Assembly: GCF_000708755.2 (NCBI RefSeq)
Contig: NZ_JGVU02000002.1
Span: 310,001-374,000, forward strand
Direction: 5' to 3'
Origin: Metabacillus indicus LMG 22858
GTDB taxonomy: Bacteria; Bacillota; Bacilli; Bacillales; Bacillaceae
Length of the DNA: 64,000 nucleotides
The translations under genes and the position numbers were made by a program. The notes under the pieces were generated by a model. It had not been told where the DNA came from and made no database searches. It saw only the letters and a program-made list of their open reading frames with translations. This document shows positions 9,915-19,448 of this stretch, piece by piece. The number at the start of each line of letters is the position of its first letter. The stretch's first letter is position 1.

Positions 9915-10307
9915 ATGAATTTTTTTTCTGGAACGATTCATTCTCTGGAACAGGCAGTCAATCGGACAGCTCTCCAGCAAAAAATGATCAGTCACAATAT
10001 AGCCAATACCGATACTCCTGGTTATAAAGCGAAGGGAATCAGCTTTAAGGAGACATTAGATTCAGAACAGACAAAGTTTGAGGCGATCAGGACAGATGCG
10101 CGCCACCTTTCTTTTGGCAGGGGTCATGAAGCCTATAATGTGATACAAAAAACCGGATCTGCCTATCAGGCGAACGGAAACAATGTCGACATAGATAAAG
10201 AAATGTCAGAACTTGCTGAAAATCAAATCTATTACAATGCGGTTATTGAACGTCTTGGAAGCAAGTTCAACTCTCTTAAAACCGTCATTAAAGGAGGCAA
10301 CGGATAA
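9915..10307 (+). CDS. flgB: Flagellar rod protein FlgB
   Basis: 130 residues. This proximal rod component is secreted through the flagellar export gate. The N-terminal rod motif is visible as LQQKMISHNIANTDTPGYKAK (about residues 22-42), and the C-terminal heptad region is ELAENQIYYNAVIERLGSKFNSLK. It is the first gene of the fla/che operon. The ribosome site is GAGGGGA, with a leader of roughly 140 bases from the proposed SigA start. The stop codon overlaps the flgC start by one base, suggesting translational coupling. Confidence 0.97.
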   Translation: MNFFSGTIHSLEQAVNRTALQQKMISHNIANTDTPGYKAKGISFKETLDSEQTKFEAIRTDARHLSFGRGHEAYNVIQKTGSAYQANGNNVDIDKEMSELAENQIYYNAVIERLGSKFNSLKTVIKGGNG

Positions 10308-10756
10308 TGAGTATATTCAGTCAGCTCAATACAACAGCATCTGCCTTGACGGCTCAGAGACTCAGAATGGATGTGATTTCATCCAATATGGCTAATATAG
10401 ATACTGCCAGGGCAGAGCTGGTGGATGGAAAATGGCAGCCGTACCGCAGAAAAACAGTTGCTATGCAGCAGGACGGAAGTTCTTTTCTCGCTCACCTTCA
10501 TCAGGCGCAGGGGAAAACCCATTCACTGAACGGAGTTAAAGTTTCAGGAATCAGAGAAGATCAAAGTCCGTTTAAACTGGTTTTTGATCCGGAACATCCA
10601 GATGCAAACGATCAGGGCTATGTACAGATGCCAAATGTGGACCCGCTTAAGGAAATGGTCGACCTGATCAGCAGCACCCGGTCATATGAAGCAAACGTCA
10701 CAGTCTTTAATGCATCTAAAGAGATGCTGATGAAAACACTCCAGCTAGGAAAGTAG
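10307..10756 (+). CDS. flgC: Flagellar rod protein FlgC
   Basis: 149 residues. It has the Flg_bb_rod N-terminal domain (LTAQRLRMDVISSNMANIDTARA, about 14-36) and the C-terminal domain with YVQMPNVDPLKEMVDLISSTRSYEANV. It builds the proximal rod with FlgB. The ATG overlaps the flgB stop (TAATG), and its ribosome site (AAAGGAGG) lies inside flgB. fliE follows after 8 bases. Confidence 0.97.
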   Translation: MSIFSQLNTTASALTAQRLRMDVISSNMANIDTARAELVDGKWQPYRRKTVAMQQDGSSFLAHLHQAQGKTHSLNGVKVSGIREDQSPFKLVFDPEHPDANDQGYVQMPNVDPLKEMVDLISSTRSYEANVTVFNASKEMLMKTLQLGK

Positions 10757-10764
10757 GATAACGA

Positions 10765-11058
10765 ATGATACAGGCCATTACGTCACTTCAGCCGCTTCAA
10801 ACAGCTTCACCTGCAGCTCAGCTGCAGCAGTCGCAGGGAACCGGCTTTTCTGAAATGCTTAAGCAGTCAATCAATCAGGTGAATGAGATGCAGGTGAAAT
10901 CAGACGGAATGACAGCAGCACTTGCAGAGGGCAAAAATGTGCAGCTGCAGGATGTCATGATAACAGCCGAAAAAGCAAGCGTCGCCATGCTGACAGCCAT
11001 TGAAATCAGAAACAAAGCTGTTGAAGCCTATCAGGAAGCAATGAGAATGCAAATCTAA
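10765..11058 (+). CDS. fliE: Flagellar hook-basal body protein FliE
   Basis: 97 residues, mostly helical. The C-terminal motif VMITAEKASVAMLTAIEIRNKAVEAYQEAMRMQI is the conserved FliE end (whole family signature, residues 64-97). FliE joins the MS-ring (FliF) to the rod. It is the third gene of the operon. A 67-base gap separates it from fliF; I find no terminator or promoter there. Confidence 0.95.
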   Translation: MIQAITSLQPLQTASPAAQLQQSQGTGFSEMLKQSINQVNEMQVKSDGMTAALAEGKNVQLQDVMITAEKASVAMLTAIEIRNKAVEAYQEAMRMQI

Positions 11059-11125
11059 TCATACATAACCAGCAATGTAGCCGGTCTGCTGCACGCAAGC
11101 TGTCTTTATCGGGGGATTTCAACGA

Positions 11126-12718
11126 ATGAATCAAAAAGTAACAGAATTCAGAATGAAAACCAGACAATTTTGGAATGAAAGGTCAAAAGCGCAAAAAGGA
11201 TTTATGATTGGCGGTGCGGCAGCTTTGCTGCTTTTTGCTGTGATTGCAGGCTATATGGCAGCAAATCCGCGGCTGGTGCCGCTTTACAGGGACTTATCAC
11301 CCAATGAGACAGGCCAGATCAAAGAAACGCTTGACTCGCAGGGCATACAATCAAAAATTACGGATAATGGCTCAACGATCATGGTGCCTGCCGAAATGAC
11401 CGACACGCTGAAAGTGGAGCTCGCAGCAGAAGGCATACCAAACAGCGGGGTCATTGATTATTCCTTTTTCGGACAGAACATTGGATTTGGGATGACCGAT
11501 AATGAATTTGATGTTTTAAAATTGAAGGCAACTCAGACAGAGCTTTCGAATCTGATGAAGGGGATTGAGGGGGTTGATGATGCAAAGGTCATGATCAACC
11601 TTCCGAAAGAATCAGTTTTTGTCAGTGAGGACAACGGTACAGCTACTGCATCTATTGTGCTTAACACTAAACCTGGTGTTCAGCTCGATCAGGCTAACGT
11701 GAATGCTTTGTACCATTTAGTATCAAAGAGTGTTCCGGGATTATCCACTGATAATATCGTCATCATGGACCAGAACTTTGAGTATTTTGATTTGAAAAGT
11801 GATGAAAATATGCCGCTTGCCGAAAACATCAGTTCTCAGCACGATCTGAAGTCGAAGATTGAAAAAGACATACAGCGGCAAGTTCAAAAAATGCTCGGAA
11901 CGATGATGGGCCAGGATAAAGTTGTCGTTTCGGTCACTGCAGATCTTGATTTCACTCAGGAAAAACGGGAAGAAAATCTTGTCGAAGCTGCTGATGAAGA
12001 GAACAATGAAGGTTTGGCCGTGAGCGTTGAACGGATTACAGAAACCTACAGCGGAGAGGGTGCCGGTGCAGGCGGAGTAACCGGAACAGGAGAAGATGAT
12101 GTTCCCGGATATGAAGCCGTTCAGGGCGAAGGTTCAGGAGATTATGAAAAAGTAGAAGAACGAATAAACAATGAAGTCAATCGTGTAAAAAGAGAAATTA
12201 CAGAAAGTCCATACAGAGTCAGGGATCTGGGCATACAGGTCATGGTTGAACCGCCTGCTGCAGATGACCCAGCCTCTCTATCTGCACAAAGCATCGCAGA
12301 TATACAGCAGCTTCTCGGCTCCATCGTCCGGACTTCCATCGATAAGGATCCTCAGGCAGAGCCGTTAACTGCTGAACAAGTAGAGGAAAAGATTTCTGTA
12401 TCTGTTCAGCCGTTTGCCGGAAAACAGGCAATGGATGCTGAAACGGTCCGTTCTATCCCGTTATGGCTATACATTGCAGGAGGCGCAATGCTCCTCGTCA
12501 TTGCGATTCTTCTGATTTTGCTGTTTAGAAGAAATAAAAAAGAACAAGCTGAACCGGAAGAAGAGGAAATATTCTATCAGGAGAAGATTATCCTTCCAGA
12601 TGTAAATTATGCACCCGAAAGCGAAGGGGATGTCCGCAGAAAGCAGCTCGAAAAAATGGCGCGGGATAAACCGGAGGACTTTGCCAAATTGCTCAGATCA
12701 TGGCTGACGGAAGAATAG
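11126..12718 (+). CDS. fliF: Flagellar MS-ring protein FliF
   Basis: 530 residues. An N-terminal transmembrane helix lies at about 25-46 (GFMIGGAAALLLFAVIAGYM) and a second at about 450-472 (IPLWLYIAGGAMLLVIAILL). Between them is the periplasm-facing YscJ/FliF ring-building region with an acidic Gly-rich stretch (GEGAGAGGVTGTGEDDVPG). The cytoplasmic tail, ending KLLRSWLTEE, is the FliG-binding segment. FliF forms the membrane ring that carries the C-ring. The ribosome site is GGGGGA. fliG follows after 14 bases. Confidence 0.97.
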   Translation: MNQKVTEFRMKTRQFWNERSKAQKGFMIGGAAALLLFAVIAGYMAANPRLVPLYRDLSPNETGQIKETLDSQGIQSKITDNGSTIMVPAEMTDTLKVELAAEGIPNSGVIDYSFFGQNIGFGMTDNEFDVLKLKATQTELSNLMKGIEGVDDAKVMINLPKESVFVSEDNGTATASIVLNTKPGVQLDQANVNALYHLVSKSVPGLSTDNIVIMDQNFEYFDLKSDENMPLAENISSQHDLKSKIEKDIQRQVQKMLGTMMGQDKVVVSVTADLDFTQEKREENLVEAADEENNEGLAVSVERITETYSGEGAGAGGVTGTGEDDVPGYEAVQGEGSGDYEKVEERINNEVNRVKREITESPYRVRDLGIQVMVEPPAADDPASLSAQSIADIQQLLGSIVRTSIDKDPQAEPLTAEQVEEKISVSVQPFAGKQAMDAETVRSIPLWLYIAGGAMLLVIAILLILLFRRNKKEQAEPEEEEIFYQEKIILPDVNYAPESEGDVRRKQLEKMARDKPEDFAKLLRSWLTEE

Positions 12719-12732
12719 GAGGTTACTCATAA

Positions 12733-13746
12733 ATGGTTAAACGAGCAAACAAACTGACAGGCAAGCAAAAAGCCGCCCTCCTTCTGATTTCTTTAGGTCC
12801 TGACGCAGCCGCATCGGTTTACAAGCATCTTTCTGAAGAAGAAATAGAAAAGCTTACATTAGAGATTTCGAGTGTAAGAAATGTAGATTCCCAGAATAAA
12901 GAAGGAATAATCGAAGAGTTTCATCAAATCGCGATGGCGCAGGAATTCATTTCCCAGGGCGGTATCTCATATGCGAAACAAATTCTTGAAAAAGCGCTTG
13001 GAGAAGAGCGGGCTTCTAGCATTATCCACCGGCTCACATCTTCCTTGCAGGTAAAGCCGTTTGATTTTGCGAGAAAAGCTGATCCGGCTCAAATCTTTAA
13101 TTTTATTCAGGGAGAGCACCCGCAAACGATTGCGCTCATTCTCTCCTACCTTGATCCGGTTCAGTCAGGACAGATCCTGTCTGGTCTGCCGCATCAGCAG
13201 CAGGCAGATATTGCCATAAGGATTGCCAAAATGGACAGGACGTCACCGGAAATTATCAATGAAGTTGAACAGGTTCTTGAGAGAAAGCTGTCTTCCGCTG
13301 TCACACAGGATTATACGCAGACAGGCGGAGTGGAAGCGGTTGTAGAGGTGCTGAACGGTGTAGACCGCAGTACAGAAAAGACCATCCTTGATTCTCTTGA
13401 AATTCAGGATCCTGAGCTTGCAGAAGAAATCAAAAAACGGATGTTTGTTTTTGAGGATATTGTCACACTCGACAGCAGGGCCATTCAGCGCGTCATCAGA
13501 GATGTTGAAAACGAAGACCTGATGCTGTCACTTAAAGTGGCAAGCGAAGAAGTGAAGGAAATTGTGTTTCAGAACATGTCCAAGAGAATGGCAGACACAT
13601 TTAAAGAAGAAATGGAGTTTATGGGTCCAGTCAGACTTCGGGATGTAGAAGAAGCACAATCACGAATTGTCTCTGTTATCCGCAGACTTGAGGATGCAGG
13701 AGAAATCGTCATTGCCCGCGGCGGGGGGGATGATATCATTGTCTAA
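12733..13746 (+). CDS. fliG: Flagellar motor switch protein FliG
   Basis: 337 residues. FliG is the rotor protein on which the stator acts and is part of the C-ring switch with FliM and FliY. The N-terminal FliF-binding domain begins KLTGKQKAALLLISLGPDAAASV. The middle domain carries the EHPQT motif (residues about 127-131). The C-terminal domain has the charged torque helix, LIKEKRM-like EEIKKRMFVFEDIVTLDSRAI. AGGAGG lies before the ATG. The last 8 bases overlap the proposed TTG start of fliH. Confidence 0.97.
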   Translation: MVKRANKLTGKQKAALLLISLGPDAAASVYKHLSEEEIEKLTLEISSVRNVDSQNKEGIIEEFHQIAMAQEFISQGGISYAKQILEKALGEERASSIIHRLTSSLQVKPFDFARKADPAQIFNFIQGEHPQTIALILSYLDPVQSGQILSGLPHQQQADIAIRIAKMDRTSPEIINEVEQVLERKLSSAVTQDYTQTGGVEAVVEVLNGVDRSTEKTILDSLEIQDPELAEEIKKRMFVFEDIVTLDSRAIQRVIRDVENEDLMLSLKVASEEVKEIVFQNMSKRMADTFKEEMEFMGPVRLRDVEEAQSRIVSVIRRLEDAGEIVIARGGGDDIIV

Positions 13747-14467
13747 TTTGATTAAATCAGTCCGTGCAGCAGAACAGGGCAAGAAAGCAATTATCTTAAG
13801 AACGATTTTGTCCGCACCAGCTGAGACAATGAACCCCGAGATGATTATGCATCAGGCAAAAACAGACGCTGACCAGCTGCTGGAACATGCCAGAGTTCAG
13901 GCAGACAGAATTCTAATGCAGGCGAAAGACGAGCAGGAAAAATGGATCAGTGAAAAAAAGCAGCAAGAACTAAAGGCGAGAGAAGAGGGGTTTCAAGCCG
14001 GTTTTGAGACAGGCAGACAGGAAGCCCTGCAGCAATACAGTTCTTTTCTCTCAGAGGCAAAAACCATTGTGGATCAGGCAAAAGAGGATTACATAGAAAA
14101 AGTGTCCCAATCAGAAGAGACCATCATTAATCTGGCTGTGAAGCTTTCTGAAAAAATCATGTTCATCAAGCTTGAAGAGCATCCTGCCTGCTTTGCCGAT
14201 CTAGTTAAAAAAGCTTTGTATGAAGTCAGAGAACATCCGGAAATAAAAGTGTTCGTAAACCCGCTTTATTACAGCAGGCTCCTCAAGCAAAAAAGCGAGC
14301 TTGAAGATGTGCTGCTTTCTAAGGCTGATCTGTTCATTTATCCTGACGAAAGTCTTCAGGAAGGAAGCTGTGTGGTTGAATCTCCTTCCGGCACAATGGA
14401 TGCAGGCGTAGATGCCCAGCTGAATCAGCTGAAGAAAAGCATGCTTCAGCTAATTGGGGAGGGTTGA
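13739..14467 (+). CDS. fliH: Flagellar export ATPase regulator FliH
   Basis: 242 residues if started at the TTG at 13739, which has a GGGGGGG run at a spacing of 9; the ATG at 13730 is only one base from that run. The resulting N-terminus MSNLIKS resembles Bacillus FliH. A long coiled-coil rich in Gln/Glu/Ala (about 35-120) is followed by the C-terminal FliH/HrpE domain. FliH dimers bind and restrain the ATPase FliI. It overlaps fliG by 8 bases and is followed directly by fliI. The exact start is uncertain; the identity is secure. Confidence 0.92.
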   Translation: MSNLIKSVRAAEQGKKAIILRTILSAPAETMNPEMIMHQAKTDADQLLEHARVQADRILMQAKDEQEKWISEKKQQELKAREEGFQAGFETGRQEALQQYSSFLSEAKTIVDQAKEDYIEKVSQSEETIINLAVKLSEKIMFIKLEEHPACFADLVKKALYEVREHPEIKVFVNPLYYSRLLKQKSELEDVLLSKADLFIYPDESLQEGSCVVESPSGTMDAGVDAQLNQLKKSMLQLIGEG

Positions 14468-14472
14468 CGGTT

Positions 14473-15795
14473 TTGAAAGCAGCAGACTTGCTTCAAAAAA
14501 TAGATTCATTTGATTCATTTAAAAGATATGGAAAAGTAAGCAAGGTAATCGGTCTGATGATTGAATCCAAAGGTCCGGAAAGCTCAATTGGCGACCTTTG
14601 CTACATTCATGCGGGTTCTTCTAAAGAAATGAAAATTGCTGCAGAAGTAGTGGGTTTCAGAGATGAATATGTCCTGTTGATGCCTTTTGAGCATGTGAAC
14701 CAGATCTCACCAGGAAGCTTGGTTGAAGCAACTAACGAGCCTTTGAAGATCAAAGCGGGAATGGGGCTGATCGGCCAGACAATTGATGCATTCGGCCTTC
14801 CGTTTAATCAATCGCCGCTTCCAAAAGGCCTGACCCCCATATCAGCTGAACAAAATCCTCCAAACCCTATGAGCCGTCCGCCAATCAATGAAACGATGGA
14901 AGTTGGGGTCAGAGTCATTGACAGTCTTTTGACAGTTGGAAAAGGACAGCGTGTCGGCATTTTTGCAGGAAGCGGTGTAGGAAAAAGTACGCTTCTCGGT
15001 ATGATTGCAAGAAACACAAAAGCAGACCTGAATGTCATTGCCCTCATTGGAGAGCGCGGACGGGAAGTTCGTGAATTCATTGAAAAAGATCTTGGTGAGG
15101 AAGGGCTGAAAAGGTCCATTATTGTGGCGGCTACATCTGATCAGCCTGCCCTGATGAGACTGAAGGCTTCTTACACAGCTACTGCAATCGCAGAATATTT
15201 CAGGGATAAAGGGTTAAATGTGATGCTGATGATGGATTCTGTCACCCGTGTTGCCATGGCGCAAAGGGAAATTGGTCTTGCAGCAGGAGAGCCTCCGACC
15301 ACAAAAGGATACACCCCGAGTGTCTTTGCCGTCCTCCCGAAGCTGCTTGAACGGACCGGAACAAATGAACATGGTTCCATTACTGCTTTTTATACAGTAC
15401 TGGTTGATGGGGATGATCTGAATGAGCCGATTTCAGACACGGTGAGAGGGATTCTTGACGGCCACATCGTTCTTGACAGAAATCTGGCAAATAAAGGGCA
15501 ATTTCCTGCAGTCAACGTGCTCAAAAGCATCAGCCGTGTGATGAGTCAGATTGTCCCTGCTGAACAAAAGAAAAGCGTTTCAAAGCTCAGGGATCTGCTT
15601 GCTGTCTATTTGAACTCTGAGGACTTAATTAATATAGGCGCATACAAGCGCGGAACCAGCAGAGAAATTGACGAAGCGATCAGGTATTATCCGAAGATCC
15701 TTTCTTTTCTAAAGCAGGATGTGCACGAAAAAATCTCATTTGAACAAAGTGCCGAGTACCTGCAATCACTGATTGAAATAGGAGATAACACGTGA
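14473..15795 (+). CDS. fliI: Flagellum-specific ATPase FliI
   Basis: 440 residues from the TTG at 14473 (GGGGAGG 11 bases upstream). The other TTG at 14464 is too close to the SD, and MKAADLLQ aligns with the B. subtilis start. It is the F1-beta-like hexameric ATPase of type III export. Walker A is GSGVGKST (166-173), VIALIGERGREVREF follows it, and Walker B is LMMDSVTRVAMAQRE. ERTG and YLNSEDLINIGAY are family hallmarks. It drives unloading of export substrates with FliH and FliJ. Its end overlaps the GTG of fliJ by 4 bases. Confidence 0.96.
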   Translation: MKAADLLQKIDSFDSFKRYGKVSKVIGLMIESKGPESSIGDLCYIHAGSSKEMKIAAEVVGFRDEYVLLMPFEHVNQISPGSLVEATNEPLKIKAGMGLIGQTIDAFGLPFNQSPLPKGLTPISAEQNPPNPMSRPPINETMEVGVRVIDSLLTVGKGQRVGIFAGSGVGKSTLLGMIARNTKADLNVIALIGERGREVREFIEKDLGEEGLKRSIIVAATSDQPALMRLKASYTATAIAEYFRDKGLNVMLMMDSVTRVAMAQREIGLAAGEPPTTKGYTPSVFAVLPKLLERTGTNEHGSITAFYTVLVDGDDLNEPISDTVRGILDGHIVLDRNLANKGQFPAVNVLKSISRVMSQIVPAEQKKSVSKLRDLLAVYLNSEDLINIGAYKRGTSREIDEAIRYYPKILSFLKQDVHEKISFEQSAEYLQSLIEIGDNT

Positions 15796-16235
15796 AATAT
15801 GCTTACAGGTTTCAAAAAATTCTTGAACTTAAAGAAATGGAAAAAGATCAGTCTCTTGAAGCTTATCAGTTATCGGTAGCAGACTTTGAGCAGGCTGCCG
15901 AAAAGCTGTACACATGCCTTAAGAAAAAAGAAATGCTTGAAGAAAAAACGCTCTTTCAGCTGAATTCGGGCATGCCGGTTCAGGAAATCCGGCACTTTCA
16001 GCAGTTTGTATCAAATCTTGAAAAAACAATTTCACACTATCAACATCTCACAGCATCAGCAAGAGAGAGAATGAATGAAAAGCAGCAAGTTCTCACAGAA
16101 AAAAATATAGAAGTAAAAAAGTATGAAAAAATGAGAGAAAAACACCGCGAAGTCTATGTGCGCTGGGTGAAAGACACTGAAATCAAGAGTATGGACGATC
16201 TTTCTGTCCAGTCTTATGCCGTGCGGGGGAATTAG
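15792..16235 (+). CDS. fliJ: Flagellar export chaperone FliJ
   Basis: 147 residues, almost entirely an antiparallel coiled coil. It starts YAYRFQKILELKEMEKDQ, the FliJ N-terminal signature. The GTG start lies in the GTGA overlap with the fliI stop, with GGAG 7 bases upstream. FliJ works as the central stalk of the FliI ring and recycles export chaperones. Its place after fliI is standard. Confidence 0.93.
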   Translation: MKYAYRFQKILELKEMEKDQSLEAYQLSVADFEQAAEKLYTCLKKKEMLEEKTLFQLNSGMPVQEIRHFQQFVSNLEKTISHYQHLTASARERMNEKQQVLTEKNIEVKKYEKMREKHREVYVRWVKDTEIKSMDDLSVQSYAVRGN

Positions 16236-16248
16236 GTGAAAAGCGAAA

Positions 16249-16818
16249 GTGAAAAACGATGAAAAAGAAACTGGAAAATTCCAATGGCTGCTCTTTGTTG
16301 TCATCATCCCTTTCTTTTTTACGGTAACCTTCATTGCGGTCATTTTAACTGTTGCAGGAATTGACGTAACCGGAAAACTTAAAGAAACTGCCGCGCTGCT
16401 GCCGGGGATTTCGGCAGAACAGAAAGCATCCGGTCACGCAAAGTCTTCTGCAGAAAAAGAACTCAAGGATGAAAATGAGCTTCAAAAGTCAGAAATAAAA
16501 CGACAGCAGCAGGATATAGCTGCCCTTGAAAATGACAGGGACTTAAAAGAGAAAGAGATTCAGCGTCTGAGCCAGGAATTAAGATCCATGGAAGAACAGC
16601 TGAAAGCGGCAGCAGCCGAAGGGGAAAACGGACGGGACGTCGCCAAACTTTACGATAAAATGACAAGCAAAAAAGCCGCAGCAATCATTCCGCTGCTTTC
16701 TGATGAAGAAGCATTAAAGATTCTGAAAGCTATTGGTGATGATCAAGTTATTTCTGTTCTGGAGAAAATGAGTCCGGAAGACGCCGCTAAATACACAAAT
16801 ATGCTTTCAGATTCCTAG
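16249..16818 (+). CDS. ylxF: YlxF, MgtE-N-like flagellar operon protein
   Basis: 189 residues from the GTG at 16249 (AGGTGAA upstream). One transmembrane helix is near the N-terminus (about 12-34). A charged coiled coil covers about 70-125. The C-terminal MgtE intracellular N-like domain shows VAKLYDKMTSKKAAAIIPLLSD and MSPEDAAKYTNMLS. B. subtilis ylxF (fliB-like) has the same position and architecture, and is sometimes compared with MotE, a FliG/MotC partner in other bacteria. The precise role is not established. Confidence 0.88.
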   Translation: MKNDEKETGKFQWLLFVVIIPFFFTVTFIAVILTVAGIDVTGKLKETAALLPGISAEQKASGHAKSSAEKELKDENELQKSEIKRQQQDIAALENDRDLKEKEIQRLSQELRSMEEQLKAAAAEGENGRDVAKLYDKMTSKKAAAIIPLLSDEEALKILKAIGDDQVISVLEKMSPEDAAKYTNMLSDS

Positions 16819-16845
16819 TTTGCAAGAGACAAAGGGGGATGCAGG

Positions 16846-18954
16846 TTGAAAATTACGTTTCCGGCTGGCCCGGTTTCGCTCATGAACAATGACGGAAAGG
16901 CGGGTTCAGGGGTACAGGTTTCCTTTTTATCCTTACTTCTTGGCAGTGCCGATGCGGCAGGCAGTACTGAGACAGAAGGGCAAAGTGACATTTTTGATGA
17001 GAAAACGGAAAACGCTGATCCTGAATTAGAAGCTGCATTCAAAGAGCTGATCAAGGAGCTGGGGATAAATGAAGCCGTGATGACTGAAGCAACTCCATAT
17101 GGCATGCAGCCGCCTGCGGACAAGATGATTCCTGCTCAGATAGTAACACGGTTAGGCAGGTTTTTGAAAAATGAAACAGAACCTGCTGATGAGCATAGGG
17201 ATCCAATTGGAGCAAATGAAATCACCGGTCCTGAAATCAAGGCAGGTTTTGCAGGAGGAGATGCTCCAAAACGTCAAGCTGAAACCGGCGGAATATCACA
17301 TATGACCAATGCTCATGACGTTCCAGAAGCTCCCGAAGCAGAATTCCAGCGGGCGAAAAAAACAGCGAACGACGACACCGGGATGACTGAAACGGTGGGG
17401 ATGAGTCAGTATTCAGAAGATATCCCCGTTTTACCAAAGGGGAGTTTTGATCCGATTCGGGCTGAAGCAAAAGCAATAACAGAAGAAATCGAGCAGCAGA
17501 TGGAAAAAACGGTTGAAGTAAACATGCCGCAAAAGGCAGAAGAAAATAAAGCGGCCGAAGAAAAGGCTTTTCTATTCACAGGCAGACATGCCGCTCCTAA
17601 AGCTTCCGGATATGCCAGACAAATTTCAGGACAGGAAACATCCATTGTCCAGGATCAGCCATCTGAAAAGGAACTTTTCGCTGTACAAACAATAGGTGAA
17701 AACAGTGAGCCTCTGGCTGACTTGCTGAAAGATTCACAGCATGCAGGGAGCATTACCCGTCATGACGGTATAGTGAACTCGTTTAGGGGACATGCACAGC
17801 AAACATTGTTTGCAGGAAATCCATTATTCAGTACACCTTCTAATGATGAAACCATTGGGGGACATATTTTAACTGCCATTAAGCAAGCGGTAAGTAATGT
17901 TTTGGAATTGGGGCATTCAGATAGAACTAGTCAGATTAAAGAGAACATGGAACTTAATAATCAGCCGGAGAGAACCGGTGTAAGCATGAATGCGATTGAT
18001 AAACTTGCGGCCATTTTAAAGCCGCTTCACCGTATTTTTTCTGCAGGCGGAGAACAGGGTCTTGCCCGTCTTATTGAAGAGATAAGCGCTGCAGTCAGTA
18101 CAGACTTGGATAGAACGATTTCTTCACTGAAAAATCTGCAGTCACAACTAGAAGGGAATCAGATCCTTCAGAGCCTTCAAAAAGGCAGTTATACAGAAAA
18201 GCCTGACATCGGCCGCCTTCCGCTGAAAAAAGAAATAGAACCAGGCGGGGGAAAACAGGAGGCTGTCCATCAGCTTCTGAGTAAAGGCTATTTCAGACCG
18301 GCTGCAGCTGAATCCAGCAATGGAAACAGGCCGCAGGTTCCTGAATCCATAGGTAATTTTCAGGCAGACCTCAAACAATTGGAGGTAAATGTGACGGAGA
18401 ATCACATGCGCAGTCCAGGCTTGCCGGAAATGAAGAATGAATGGCAGCAATTGTTCAACAAGGACGGGAACAGTACTGTGCATCAGCCTTCACCGGGACT
18501 TACAGAGGTAAAGCTGAATGCTTTCCCTGAATTAAAGGAGAATCAGGATGAGCCGGTTAAACGGGAATTTTCAGCCCAGATTACAGAGGTGTTTAAAAGA
18601 GCAAAACCTGCTTTTGCTTTAAACGGATTTTCCCAAATGACAATCCGACTTGCGCCTGAGCATCTTGGCCTCCTGACAGTAAAGCTTCAGAGGCTGAACG
18701 GGGAAACGACTGCAAAAATTATTACCTCAACCTCGTCTGCAAAAGAGCTTGTGGAACAAAGTATTCAGCATCTCAAAGCAGCTCTTCCCGCGTTTCAAAT
18801 TGCTGTAGACAGATTTGACGTATACGGGGAGCAGCCGGACTCTTTCCGCGAACGCCATCAGGACGAAAGGCAGCCGGAAAAAGAACAGGGTGAGGAAAAA
18901 GACCGCGCTGAAGAGCCAGATTCATTCAAGGATCATCTGAACATGCTGACATAA
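16846..18954 (+). CDS. fliK: Flagellar hook-length control protein FliK
   Basis: 702 residues, clearly longer than the roughly 490 I recall for B. subtilis. The TTG start has AAAGGGGGA 7 bases upstream. The first 550 residues look disordered, low in aromatic residues and rich in E/Q/K. The C-terminal Flg_hook domain is well conserved: FSQMTIRLAPEHLGLLTVKL (about 591-610), then a charged tail. FliK measures the hook and switches the export gate (FlhB) from hook to filament substrates. It lies before flgD and flgE, which make the hook. Confidence 0.93.
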   Translation: MKITFPAGPVSLMNNDGKAGSGVQVSFLSLLLGSADAAGSTETEGQSDIFDEKTENADPELEAAFKELIKELGINEAVMTEATPYGMQPPADKMIPAQIVTRLGRFLKNETEPADEHRDPIGANEITGPEIKAGFAGGDAPKRQAETGGISHMTNAHDVPEAPEAEFQRAKKTANDDTGMTETVGMSQYSEDIPVLPKGSFDPIRAEAKAITEEIEQQMEKTVEVNMPQKAEENKAAEEKAFLFTGRHAAPKASGYARQISGQETSIVQDQPSEKELFAVQTIGENSEPLADLLKDSQHAGSITRHDGIVNSFRGHAQQTLFAGNPLFSTPSNDETIGGHILTAIKQAVSNVLELGHSDRTSQIKENMELNNQPERTGVSMNAIDKLAAILKPLHRIFSAGGEQGLARLIEEISAAVSTDLDRTISSLKNLQSQLEGNQILQSLQKGSYTEKPDIGRLPLKKEIEPGGGKQEAVHQLLSKGYFRPAAAESSNGNRPQVPESIGNFQADLKQLEVNVTENHMRSPGLPEMKNEWQQLFNKDGNSTVHQPSPGLTEVKLNAFPELKENQDEPVKREFSAQITEVFKRAKPAFALNGFSQMTIRLAPEHLGLLTVKLQRLNGETTAKIITSTSSAKELVEQSIQHLKAALPAFQIAVDRFDVYGEQPDSFRERHQDERQPEKEQGEEKDRAEEPDSFKDHLNMLT

Positions 18955-18967
18955 AAGGAGATAAATA

Positions 18968-19402
18968 ATGGCTCAAAATACGATTGACTCTGGACTTTTC
19001 CTTTCTTCAACTGAAGCAGTCAGAACTGGAGGGAAATCAAGTCTCGGAAAAGATGATTTCCTGAAAATTCTTATTGCACAGCTGCAAAACCAGGATCCTC
19101 TTAATCCTATGGAAGACAAAGAATTTATTTCTCAGATGGCAAGCTTTTCATCACTGGAGCAGATGACAAATTTGAATTCACAGATGAGCAGTTTCATACA
19201 GGTTCAGGTAAATGACGGCATCTTGAAATACTCTGAGATGATAGGGAAGCAGATTGACTGGAAAACAGAAGATGGTGAAGCTAAAACGGGAATTGTAAAA
19301 TCCATCAAACAATCCGGTCCGGATATCATTCTCGAAATGCAGAACGGAGATGAAGTGCCAAGTGCTTTCGTCACAAAAGTAACGGAAGCATCCGCTTCCT
19401 AA
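18968..19402 (+). CDS. flgD: Flagellar hook capping scaffold FlgD
   Basis: 144 residues. The conserved N-terminal region is [44 protein letters not shown] (about 27-70). The large C-terminal Tudor/FnIII part of the enterobacterial protein is missing, which is normal for the short Bacillus form. FlgD caps the growing hook and is needed for polymerisation of FlgE. AAAGGAG precedes the ATG. Confidence 0.95.
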   Translation: MAQNTIDSGLFLSSTEAVRTGGKSSLGKDDFLKILIAQLQNQDPLNPMEDKEFISQMASFSSLEQMTNLNSQMSSFIQVQVNDGILKYSEMIGKQIDWKTEDGEAKTGIVKSIKQSGPDIILEMQNGDEVPSAFVTKVTEASAS

Positions 19403-19448
19403 AGCTTGCAGATAACCCAAAAAATAAAGAAACAGGGAGAGATTTTAT

